64,000 bases of DNA from positions 1-64,000 of the forward strand of contig NZ_WHOL01000054.1 of assembly GCF_009745975.1 (NCBI RefSeq), given 5' to 3'. The translations under genes and the position numbers were made by a program. Positions 1-7,683 of the stretch are shown piece after piece (the stretch's first letter is position 1; every line of letters begins with the position of its first letter). A model generated the notes under the pieces. It saw nothing but the letters and a program-made list of their open reading frames with translations, made no database searches and was not told where the DNA came from. The DNA is from Actinokineospora pegani. GTDB taxonomy: Bacteria > Actinomycetota > Actinomycetes > Mycobacteriales > Pseudonocardiaceae.

Positions 1-162
1 GTGGGTGGTGCTGGTTTGGCTGTGTTCGGATCACCGTTCTCGCAGGGTGTGGGTAGTCGTCCACGGTGGGTGGAGGTTCGGTGGTGCTGACTCGGTCTGC
101 GGTGTTGTCGGATGGGTGGCAGCCAGTGGGTGGTGCCGGTTCGGCTGTGCTCGGATCACCGT
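1..162. repeat. Pair of imperfect direct repeats, about 37 bp
   Basis: Positions 1-37 and 126-162 match at 34 of 37 bases; the three differences are all T in the first copy and C in the second. A more decayed related stretch lies near 262-290. No convincing reading frame with a ribosome-binding site runs through this segment. Nothing else is recognised in 1-310, and the window edge hides what lies to the left. Confidence 0.6.
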
Positions 163-310
163 CCCATGGGGGTGCCGGGTAGGTCGTTGAGGGTCTGGCG
201 TCGCGGACCGGGCCGGGCGGTGGTGTTGGGCGTCGATGTGTAGCGGCAGTCCGGGCTGTGGCTGGCGGGTGGTGCCGATCGGGCTGCCCCTGCCGCAGCG
301 CGGGCGCGAC

Positions 311-341
311 GAGGCCCCGGCAGCGGTGCTGCCGGGGCCTC
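311..341 (-). terminator. Intrinsic terminator-like hairpin of the coiled-coil gene
   Basis: A perfect 14-bp inverted repeat (311-324 with 328-341) with a 3-nt loop starts 19 bases past the stop codon of the minus-strand coiled-coil gene. It has no T-run, which is common for actinobacterial terminators. Confidence 0.75.
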
Positions 342-359
342 GTGGTCCGAGCCTGGTGG

Positions 360-2126
360 CTACCTGCCCGCGCGCGCCGGGGCGCCGTTGGGGGTCGGCT
401 GCTTGGGCTGCTCGCCCGGCTTGGCCGCGGCCTGGGGGTTGCCCGCCGCGGGCTTGGCGGCGTCGGTGGCCTTGGCCATGGTCTCGGCGAAGTGCTTCTT
501 CGCCTCCTCCAGGATCGAGAAGGTGTTCGTGACCTGCTCGGACACCCGCTTCTCGAAGGCGTCGGCCTTGTCGTGGCGGTCGTTGGCGTTGGCCAGCTTC
601 GCCTCGGCCTCGGCGATCAGCGTGGCGGCCCGCTTGTCGGCGGCCTCGCGCTGGTTCTTGATCTCGGCCTCGGACTTGGCGCGCTGGTCGGCGACGACCT
701 TCTCGGTGTCCGACTTGTGCTTCTCGGCGTCGGTGATGAGCTTCTCGGCCTGCTTCTCCGCGGTCTCGCGCTGCGACCTGATCTCCGAGTCGACCTTGGC
801 GCGGAGTTCGCCGATCGACTTCTCCGTGTCCGCCTTCATCTTCTCGGTGTCGGCGACGAGCTTCGCGACGACGGCGTCGGCCTTGTCGCGCTGGGCCTTG
901 AGCTCGGCGTCGGTGCGGGTGCGCAGGTCGGCCATCGCCTTCTCGGTGTCGGCCTTGTTCTTCTCCGCGTCCGCGACGAGCTTGGCCGCGGACGCCTCGG
1001 CCTTCTCGCGCTGGGCCTTGAGCTCGGCCTCGGTCTTGGCGCGCTGGTCGGCCAGGGCCTTCTCGGTGGCCGCGGTCTGGTCGGCCAGGGCCTTCTCGGT
1101 GCGGGTGGCCTGGTCGTTGAGCTCGGCCTCGGTGCGCGCGCGCAGGTCGGCGAGGGCCTTCTCGGTCTGGTCGGTCTTGGCCTTGAGCGTGGCCTCGACC
1201 TCGTCGGTGCGCTTGGCCAGCGCCTGCTCGGCCTGCGCCCGCTTGGCGGCGATCTCGTTCTCGGCCTGGGCGTCGGCGTCCTTGCGGACCTTGAGCGCCT
1301 CGGCGTCGAGCCGCTCGCGCACCCGCAGGGCGTCGGTGTCGAGCTGGTCGCGGTGCGCGGTCGCCTCGGCGTAGAGCTGGGCGATGCGCTCGTCGTTGGC
1401 CTTGGCCTGGGCGGCGATGTCGGCCCGCGCGTCGGCCATGAGCTTCTTGTGCTCGTCGGCCAGGGTGGCGCGCATGGTCTCGTACTCGGAGTCCAGCTCG
1501 GCGTGGTTGCGGGTGTAGTCCGCCTCGAGCTGCTTGCGGCGCTCCTCGAGGTCCACGATCATCTTGTCGTGCTTGGCCTTGAGGTCGGCCGCGTACTTGT
1601 CCGCCGCCGCCTTGGTGGCCGCCGCGGCGTCGTTGGCCTTGTTCCCGGTGTTCTGCGCGTAGGTCTCCGCCTTCTGGCGGGTCTGCGCGGCGTACTCGTC
1701 GGCGCCCTTGCGGGTGCCCGCCGAGTAGCCGTCGGCCTCCTTGCGCGTGTTCGCCGAGTAGCTCTCGGCGTCGGCGCGGGTCGACTTGCCGTACTCGTCG
1801 GCCTGCCGCTTGAACTCCGCGATCTCCTCTTCCGCCAGCTGCATCATCAGGCGGACCCGCTCGGTCATGCCCTCGGTGCTGTTGGGGTTCGAGCTGATGC
1901 GGTTGAGCCGCGTCGTCGTCTCCAGCAGCTGCTGCTGCAGCGAGCCGAGAGACTTGGTCAGCTCGCCGATCTTGCCTGCCGCGTCGTCCCGGTCCTTCTG
2001 GGCGTGGCGCAGGTCGTAGGTCAGGCGAGTGACTCGCTCGTTGACCTGCCGCGGGTTGTAGCCGCGCAGGACCGTGTCGAAGTGGGGTAGCCGGTCGTTC
2101 GACTCGGCGGCGTCACCAGAGGGCAT
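360..2126 (-). CDS. DivIVA-domain / FilP-Scy-like coiled-coil cytoskeletal protein
   Basis: 588 residues, nearly all predicted coiled coil. The N-terminus (about 14-40) contains FDTVLRGYNPRQV, which resembles the membrane-binding DivIVA N-terminal motif. Residues 30-510 are charged heptad/hendecad coil, and the last 60 residues are an Ala/Pro/Lys-rich tail. Residues 351-510 form four tandem repeats of about 40 residues beginning DTEK or ATEK. Related actinobacterial proteins (DivIVA/Wag31, Scy, FilP, often annotated 'cellulose-binding protein') organise polar growth, so a polar scaffold role is inferred. A CATACT -10-like box (2138-2143, minus strand) lies 11 nt before the ATG. The gene is monocistronic and ends at a strong hairpin. 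Confidence 0.8.
   Translation of the reverse strand: MPSGDAAESNDRLPHFDTVLRGYNPRQVNERVTRLTYDLRHAQKDRDDAAGKIGELTKSLGSLQQQLLETTTRLNRISSNPNSTEGMTERVRLMMQLAEEEIAEFKRQADEYGKSTRADAESYSANTRKEADGYSAGTRKGADEYAAQTRQKAETYAQNTGNKANDAAAATKAAADKYAADLKAKHDKMIVDLEERRKQLEADYTRNHAELDSEYETMRATLADEHKKLMADARADIAAQAKANDERIAQLYAEATAHRDQLDTDALRVRERLDAEALKVRKDADAQAENEIAAKRAQAEQALAKRTDEVEATLKAKTDQTEKALADLRARTEAELNDQATRTEKALADQTAATEKALADQRAKTEAELKAQREKAEASAAKLVADAEKNKADTEKAMADLRTRTDAELKAQRDKADAVVAKLVADTEKMKADTEKSIGELRAKVDSEIRSQRETAEKQAEKLITDAEKHKSDTEKVVADQRAKSEAEIKNQREAADKRAATLIAEAEAKLANANDRHDKADAFEKRVSEQVTNTFSILEEAKKHFAETMAKATDAAKPAAGNPQAAAKPGEQPKQPTPNGAPARAGR
597..1076 (-). repeat. Four tandem 120-bp coding repeats (40-residue coiled-coil units)
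   Basis: These encode residues 351-390, 391-430, 431-470 and 471-510 of the coiled-coil protein. Each unit has the pattern xTEKxxxxxRxKxxxEIxxQRE followed by an Ala/Lys-rich second half. The units have diverged in sequence but keep the same length and phase. Confidence 0.7.
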
Positions 2127-2527
2127 TCCCTCACTTTAGTATGACCGCTCTTCAGGTGAACACGCCGGTCGGGATAATTCTCCGTATCGTCCACCTCCGT
2201 AACCCGAGCGCTCCTCGGCGCGTTGGCCTGCGTTGACCCCGCAGGTGGGCGGCCACTTCTCGGTAATGCTCACCTGGTGATGATTCCCCGGCCGCGCAAG
2301 CGTTCTCCAGGCCATCCGTCCACTCAGGCCGTGCGCGGAACAGCCCCGGGTGTCCATTCTCGACCCAACCGGATAACGACCGGGTGGCCGGTCGGCCACG
2401 CATCGTGGTTGGCGGTTTCCGGTCTTTCCCGGGGCGGGTCCGAAAACCGGACAGCCGTCCGGCAACGCCCTCGCCCGGCAAATGGTGATCCTTGCCCGGA
2501 GACGGCCTTGATCACTAAGACTGCGAT
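2127..2527. other. Divergent intergenic region with dyads
   Basis: No gene is seen in these 401 bp between the minus-strand coiled-coil gene and the plus-strand subtilase. Two dyads are present: GTGGCCG-GT-CGGCCAC at 2384-2399 and CCGGAC-AGCC-GTCCGG at 2447-2462. Either could be an operator for the subtilase gene, but no regulator can be assigned. A weak TAAGAC box (2516-2521) lies 6 nt before the subtilase ATG, which has no Shine-Dalgarno. Confidence 0.4.
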
Positions 2528-3460
2528 ATGAACTCTTTTCACGCGCGCCGCGCCCTCCCCGCTGTGGCGGTGCTCCTGCTCGGCCTCCTCGCGGCGGCAC
2601 CCGCCCACGCGGGCGGTTCGGACGTCCTGGCCGACCAGCCCAACGCCCCCTGGGGCCTCGACCGCATCGACCAGCGCACCGGGACGAACGGCGAGTACCA
2701 CTACGAGACCACCGCCGCCAACGTCCGCGTCTACGTCGTCGGCACCGGCGTCAGCCCGGTCCCGGACCTGCTCAACCGCCTGCTGCCCGGCTACGCGACC
2801 GGCGGCGGCAGCACCGCCGACGACAACGGCAACGGCACCTTCCTCGCGGGCGTCGCGGCCGGGACCACCCACGGGGTGGCCAAGCGGGCGAAGGTCGTCC
2901 CGGTGAAGGTGCTCGGCGCGAACGGGTCGGGCACGGTCGCCCAGGTCGTCGCGGGCCTGGACTGGGTCCGGGCCAACGCCGTCAAGCCCGCCGTCGCCCT
3001 GCTGTCCATCGGCGGCGGCGCGAGCACCCCCGTCGACGACGCCGTGCGGCGGCTCATCGCCTCCGGCGTCACCGTCTCGGCCGCCGCGGGCGGCTCGAAC
3101 GCCAACGCGTCCGATTTTTCCCCCGCGCGGGTGAGTGAGGCGCTGGTCTCCACCGCCCTCACCCGGCAGGACTGCAAGCACCGCTCCGCCAACTACGGCC
3201 CGACCGTCGACGTGCTCGCCCCGGGCGAGGGCATCACCGGGCCATGGCCCGGCGGCGGCGTCAGCACCATGTCCGGCAGTTCGGTCGCCGCGGCGTTCAC
3301 CGCGGGCGCCGCGGCCCTGCGGCACTCGGTCAACCCCACCTGGACCCCCGCCCAGGTGCACGCCGCCGTGGTGGCCAGCGGCTCCCCCCTCCCCGCGGGC
3401 TGCTCGATCCCGACCGGCTCACCCAGCCGCATCCTCCACACCGGACCGTTCGCCCAGTGA
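2528..3460 (+). CDS. Secreted subtilase-fold (S8) protein lacking most catalytic residues
   Basis: 310 residues with a signal peptide at 1-28 (cleavage after AHA). The remainder follows the subtilisin fold: WGLDRIDQR (42-50), strand VYVVGTGV, the helix after NGNGTFLAG, and GSSVAAAF. The catalytic Asp position is Gly72, the catalytic His position (normally HGTHVAG) is Asn102, and the oxyanion Asn position (AAGN) is Gly189. Only Ser252 of the triad remains. The frame is intact and the signal peptide is normal, so this is probably a functional pseudoprotease with a binding, inhibitory or structural role rather than decay. ATG 2528 is the only sensible start and has no Shine-Dalgarno. It has no operon partner. 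Confidence 0.88.
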   Translation: MNSFHARRALPAVAVLLLGLLAAAPAHAGGSDVLADQPNAPWGLDRIDQRTGTNGEYHYETTAANVRVYVVGTGVSPVPDLLNRLLPGYATGGGSTADDNGNGTFLAGVAAGTTHGVAKRAKVVPVKVLGANGSGTVAQVVAGLDWVRANAVKPAVALLSIGGGASTPVDDAVRRLIASGVTVSAAAGGSNANASDFSPARVSEALVSTALTRQDCKHRSANYGPTVDVLAPGEGITGPWPGGGVSTMSGSSVAAAFTAGAAALRHSVNPTWTPAQVHAAVVASGSPLPAGCSIPTGSPSRILHTGPFAQ

Positions 3461-3815
3461 GACGGCGGGTGCGCGGCCGACCGCAAGATCACCGGACGTT
3501 TATCACGCTAGGTGACCGCCCGATGCGAACGCCTCGCTCCCGGCGGTGCCGCCTGCCTGGCAGGCCGCCCCCGTGAACCGCTCGAATCGGACACTCGCCG
3601 AGCGGAGCGACGTGACGACCGACACTCACTGACGTTCATGAGAACGCAACAGAGCCCGGCGGGAACCGCCTGGATAACCGTACGCCCGGCACAATTGCGC
3701 CCCCGGTGAGGACCTGTGGGGCAAGAGTGCTGGGAGGGACACAAAGCGGGCGGTCGCCGCAACCGGGATGGCATCCGTCACGTGGGACGATTCTCCCGGC
3801 GTCTGGGAAAACCAC
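3461..3815. other. Intergenic region upstream of pyc
   Basis: I find no gene in this stretch. A short GCCTGCC-T-GGCAGGC inverted repeat at 3551-3565 may help terminate the subtilase transcript. The pyc promoter should lie here, but I cannot place it with confidence. Confidence 0.35.
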
Positions 3816-3857
3816 GGTAACCTCCTGCGACCGACTCTGAGTCAGCAGGAGGTAACC
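3816..3857 (+). promoter_or_regulatory. Hairpin sequestering the pyc Shine-Dalgarno
   Basis: The arm 3816-3828 (GGTAACCTCCTGC) pairs with 3845-3857 (GCAGGAGGTAACC) at 12 of 13 positions. The only mismatch is A3819/A3854. The right arm contains the whole pyc Shine-Dalgarno AGGAGGT, 8 nt before ATG 3862. The 16-nt loop holds a further GACTC-T-GAGTC dyad (3833-3843), which would lengthen the stem. If the left arm is transcribed, the structure would block ribosome access. Alternatively, TAACCT (3818-3823) could be a -10 box with transcription starting near 3830. The dyad would then act as DNA. Confidence 0.6.
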
Positions 3858-3861
3858 GGGC

Positions 3862-6800
3862 ATGTTCCGCAAGGTGCTTGTCGCCAACCGTGGCGAGATC
3901 GCCATCCGGGCGTTCCGAGCCGGATACGAGCTCGGCGCCGGGACGGTCGCCGTCTTCCCGCACGAGGACCGCAACTCCCAGCACCGGATGAAGGCCGACG
4001 AGGCCTACGAGATCGGCGAACAGGGGCACCCGGTCCGGGCCTACCTCTCCGTCGAGGAGATCATCAAGGCGGCCAAGAAGGCGGGCGCCGACGCGGTCTA
4101 CCCCGGCTACGGCTTCCTCTCCGAGAACCCCGACCTGTCCAAGGCGTGCGCGGACAACGGCATCACCTTCGTCGGCCCCTCCGACGACATCCTGGAGCTG
4201 ACCGGCAACAAGGCCCGCGCCATCGCCGCCGCGCGCGAGGCGGGCCTGCCCGTGCTGCGCTCCTCGGAGCCGTCCAAGGACGTCGAGGGCCTGCTGGCCA
4301 CCGCCGAGGAGATCGGCTTCCCGATCTTCGTCAAGGCGGTCGCGGGCGGCGGCGGGCGCGGGATGCGCCGCGTCGAGGACCCCAAGGGCCTGCGCGACGC
4401 GCTCGAGGCGGCCATGCGCGAGGCCGAGTCCGCCTTCGGCGACGCCACCGTGTTCCTCGAGCAGGCCGTCCTGGACCCGCGCCACATCGAGGTGCAGATC
4501 CTCGCCGACGGCGCGGGCAACGTGATCCACCTCTACGAGCGCGACTGCTCGCTGCAGCGCCGCCACCAGAAGGTGATCGAGATCGCCCCGGCGCCGAACC
4601 TGTCCGCGCAGCTGCGCGACCAGATCTGCCAGGACGCGGTCAAGTTCGCCAGGCACATCGGCTACAAGAACGCGGGCACCGTCGAGTTCCTCCTCGACAC
4701 CCGCGGCAACCACGTCTTCATCGAGATGAACCCGCGCATCCAGGTCGAGCACACGGTGACCGAGGAGGTCACCGACGTCGACCTGGTGCAGGCGCAGCTG
4801 CGCATCGCCGCGGGCGAGACCCTCGACGACCTCGGCCTGCGCCAGGAGGACATCTACCTGCGCGGCGCGGCCCTGCAGTGCCGCATCACCACCGAGGACC
4901 CGGCCAACGGCTTCCGCCCCGACGTGGGCATGATCTCGGCCTACCGCTCCCCGGGCGGCTCGGGCATCCGCCTCGACGGCGGCACCGCCGCGGGCGCCGA
5001 GGTCTCCGCGCACTTCGACTCCATGCTGGTCAAGCTGACCTGCCGGGGCCGCGACTTCGACCTGGCCGTGCGCCGGGCCAAGCGCGCCGTGGCCGAGTTC
5101 CGCATCCGCGGCGTGGCGACCAACATCCCGTTCCTGCAGGCGGTGCTGGACGACGAGGACTTCCGCGCGGGCCGGGTCACCACGGCCTTCATCGAGGAGC
5201 GCCCGTACCTGCTCACCGCCCGGCACTCCGCCGACCGCGGCACCCGCCTGCTGACCTACCTGGCCGACGTCACGGTCAACCAGCCCAACGGCGAGCGCCC
5301 CAAGGTCATCAACCCGCTGGAGAAGCTGCCCGCGGCCGACCTGTCGGTCGCCCCGCCCGCCGGGTCCAAGCAGAAGCTCGTCGAGCTGGGCCCGGAGGGC
5401 TTCGCCCGCTGGCTGCGCGAGTCCAACCGGGTCGGCGTCACCGACACCACCTTCCGCGACGCGCACCAGTCGCTGCTGGCGACCCGCGTGCGCACCAAGG
5501 ACCTGCTGGCGATCGCCCCGCACGTGGCCCGCAACACCCCCGAGCTGCTCTCGCTCGAGGCGTGGGGCGGCGCGACCTACGACGTGGCGCTGCGCTTCCT
5601 CGCCGAGGACCCGTGGGACCGGCTCGCCGCGCTGCGCGCGGCGGTGCCCAACATCTGCCTGCAGATGCTGCTGCGCGGGCGCAACACCGTCGGGTACACG
5701 CCCTACCCGACCGAGGTGACCGACGCCTTCGTCGAGGAGGCCACCAAGACCGGCATCGACATCTTCCGCATCTTCGACGCCCTCAACGACGTCGAGCAGA
5801 TGCGCCCGGCCATCGAGGCGGTGCGCAACACCGGCACGGCCGTCGCCGAGGTCGCGCTGTGCTACACCGCCGACCTGGCCGACCCGAACGAGCAGCTCTA
5901 CACCCTGGACTACTACCTCAAGCTGGCCGAGCAGATCGTCGGCGCGGGCGCGCACGTGCTGGCCATCAAGGACATGGCGGGCCTGCTGCGCCCGCCCGCC
6001 GCGCAGCGCCTGGTCACCGCGCTGCGCAAGGAGTTCGACCTGCCGGTGCACCTGCACACCCACGACACCGCGGGCGGGCAGCTGGCCACCTACCTGGCCG
6101 CCATCCAGTCCGGGGTGGACGCCGTGGACGGCGCGGTGGCGTCGATGTCGGGCACCACCTCGCAGCCCTCGCTGTCGGCCATCGTCGCCGCCACCGACCA
6201 CAGCGACCGGGAGACCGGGCTGTCGCTGCAGGCGGTGTCGGACATGGAGCCGTACTGGGAGATCGTCCGCAAGATCTACAAGCCGTTCGAGGCGGGCCTG
6301 CCCTCGCCGACCGGCCGCGTGTACCACCACGAGATCCCCGGCGGGCAGCTCTCCAACCTGCGCACCCAGGCGGTCGCGCTGGGCCTGGGCGACCGGTTCG
6401 AGGAGATCGAGACCATCTACGCCGCGGCCGACCGGATGCTGGGCCGCCTGGTCAAGGTGACCCCGTCGTCCAAGGTCGTCGGCGACCTCGCGCTGCACCT
6501 GGTGGGCGCCGGGGTGGACCCGGGGGAGTTCGAGGCCGAGCCCAACCGCTTCGACATCCCCGGCTCGGTCATCGGCTTCCTGCACGGCGAGCTGGGCGAC
6601 CCGGCGGGCGGCTGGCCGGAGCCCTTCCGCAGCAAGGCCCTGCAGGGCCGCTCGGCCCCCAAGGGCGTCGCCGAGCTGACCGCAGACGACCGCGAGGGCC
6701 TGGCGAACGACCGCCGCAAGACCCTCAACCGCCTGCTGTTCCCCGGCCCGACCAAGGACTACGAGACCCACCGCGCCGCCTTCGGCGACACGAGCATCCT

Positions 6801-7236
6801 GGCGTCGAAGGACTACTTCTTCGGCCTGGAGCAGGGCAAGGAGTACGCGGTCTCGCTGGAGAAGGGCGTCACCCTCCTCATCGAACTCGAGGCGGTCGGC
6901 GACGCCGACGAGCGCGGCATGCGCACCGTCATGGCCACCCTCAACGGCCAGCTCCGCCCGATCCAGGTCCGCGACCGCTCGGTGGCCACGGACCTCCCGG
7001 TGGCGGAGAAGGCCGACCGCGCCAACCCCAACCAGGTCGCCGCGCCGTTCGCGGGCGTCGTGACCCTGTCCGTGGCCGAGGGCGACGAGGTCGAGGCGGG
7101 CGCCACGATCGCGACCATCGAGGCCATGAAGATGGAGGCCGCCATCACCGCCCCGAAGGGCGGCAAGGTGGCCCGCCTGGCGATCGGCTCGGTGCAGCAG
7201 GTCGAGGGCGGGGACCTGTTGGTGGTCCTGGAGTAG
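3862..7236 (+). CDS. pyc: Pyruvate carboxylase
   Basis: 1124 residues, the usual length of single-chain pyruvate carboxylase. It converts pyruvate, bicarbonate and ATP to oxaloacetate (anaplerosis). Order: biotin carboxylase domain (1-460) with the glycine-rich ATP-grasp loop AGGGGRGMRR and EMNPRIQVEHTVTE; carboxyltransferase TIM barrel (about 525-800) starting DTTFRDAHQS and carrying AIKDMAGLL; PYC/OADA domain; C-terminal biotinyl domain with EAMKMEA, the biotinylated Lys being residue 1090. ATG 3862 has a strong AGGAGG ribosome-binding site that lies inside an inverted repeat. It is followed by a strong terminator, so it is probably monocistronic. The pyc-rsmD-coaD neighbourhood is conserved in mycobacteria; here helR lies between pyc and rsmD. 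Confidence 0.98.
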   Translation: MFRKVLVANRGEIAIRAFRAGYELGAGTVAVFPHEDRNSQHRMKADEAYEIGEQGHPVRAYLSVEEIIKAAKKAGADAVYPGYGFLSENPDLSKACADNGITFVGPSDDILELTGNKARAIAAAREAGLPVLRSSEPSKDVEGLLATAEEIGFPIFVKAVAGGGGRGMRRVEDPKGLRDALEAAMREAESAFGDATVFLEQAVLDPRHIEVQILADGAGNVIHLYERDCSLQRRHQKVIEIAPAPNLSAQLRDQICQDAVKFARHIGYKNAGTVEFLLDTRGNHVFIEMNPRIQVEHTVTEEVTDVDLVQAQLRIAAGETLDDLGLRQEDIYLRGAALQCRITTEDPANGFRPDVGMISAYRSPGGSGIRLDGGTAAGAEVSAHFDSMLVKLTCRGRDFDLAVRRAKRAVAEFRIRGVATNIPFLQAVLDDEDFRAGRVTTAFIEERPYLLTARHSADRGTRLLTYLADVTVNQPNGERPKVINPLEKLPAADLSVAPPAGSKQKLVELGPEGFARWLRESNRVGVTDTTFRDAHQSLLATRVRTKDLLAIAPHVARNTPELLSLEAWGGATYDVALRFLAEDPWDRLAALRAAVPNICLQMLLRGRNTVGYTPYPTEVTDAFVEEATKTGIDIFRIFDALNDVEQMRPAIEAVRNTGTAVAEVALCYTADLADPNEQLYTLDYYLKLAEQIVGAGAHVLAIKDMAGLLRPPAAQRLVTALRKEFDLPVHLHTHDTAGGQLATYLAAIQSGVDAVDGAVASMSGTTSQPSLSAIVAATDHSDRETGLSLQAVSDMEPYWEIVRKIYKPFEAGLPSPTGRVYHHEIPGGQLSNLRTQAVALGLGDRFEEIETIYAAADRMLGRLVKVTPSSKVVGDLALHLVGAGVDPGEFEAEPNRFDIPGSVIGFLHGELGDPAGGWPEPFRSKALQGRSAPKGVAELTADDREGLANDRRKTLNRLLFPGPTKDYETHRAAFGDTSILASKDYFFGLEQGKEYAVSLEKGVTLLIELEAVGDADERGMRTVMATLNGQLRPIQVRDRSVATDLPVAEKADRANPNQVAAPFAGVVTLSVAEGDEVEAGATIATIEAMKMEAAITAPKGGKVARLAIGSVQQVEGGDLLVVLE

Positions 7237-7251
7237 CAGTTCCTCGGTGCC

Positions 7252-7283
7252 GGAAGGGGTCGTGCGGTCGCGCGGCCCCTTCC
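7252..7283 (+). terminator. Terminator of pyc
   Basis: A fully paired 14-bp stem (GGAAGGGG arm, two G-U pairs) with a 4-nt loop starts 15 bases after the pyc stop codon. Confidence 0.85.
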
Positions 7284-7554
7284 GTCGTCGCTGTGCCCCT
7301 CGCGGTTTTCCTGGCGTGCGCACGATCTCCCCCGATCAAGCGGTTCCAGCACCTCGGCGGTGCCGGCTTCCTGTTCAGGATTGGCCGTGTCCGCCGCCGG
7401 TTCCAGGGGCGGTCGGAATCTGGGGATGGATTCGGCGGCTGTGGACAACCCGTCCCGGCCGAACCGTTCTTGTCGGTGCCCACCGGTAGCGTTGAAACCG
7501 GGGGTCCCCCGGGGAAGATGATCTTGAGTGGGAGTCCTCGGCCCGACCGGCGGA
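7284..7554. other. Intergenic region between the convergent pyc and helR
   Basis: No gene or RNA is recognised here. It contains a perfect CCGGGGG-T-CCCCCGG palindrome at 7498-7512, possibly part of the transcription stop between the convergent genes. Short frames across it lack ribosome-binding sites and protein-like composition. Confidence 0.4.
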
Positions 7555-7587
7555 GTCTCCCGCCAGGGTCAGGCAGCGGCGGGAGAC
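7555..7587 (-). terminator. Probable terminator of helR
   Basis: A perfect 10-bp inverted repeat GTCTCCCGCC (7555-7564) / GGCGGGAGAC (7578-7587) with a 13-nt loop lies about 97 nt past the helR stop on the minus strand. Confidence 0.5.
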
Positions 7588-7683
7588 GGCGCCGGCGCGG
7601 GTGGTGGACTCGCCGCCCGGGTCCTCGTGGCGGGCCGGGGTGAACGGCCCGTGCCGATCGGTGTGCTGCTGCCTGGCGGCCAC

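Noticed and set aside
258-2090. Long plus-strand open frame opposite the coiled-coil gene
   Set aside because: It mirrors the codon pattern of the minus-strand gene, is composed of Leu/Gly/Val/Arg filler and has no ribosome-binding site; typical of high-GC antisense frames.
3778-7323. Antisense frame of about 1180 codons over pyc
   Set aside because: It is a shadow of the pyc reading frame; pyc itself is unambiguous.
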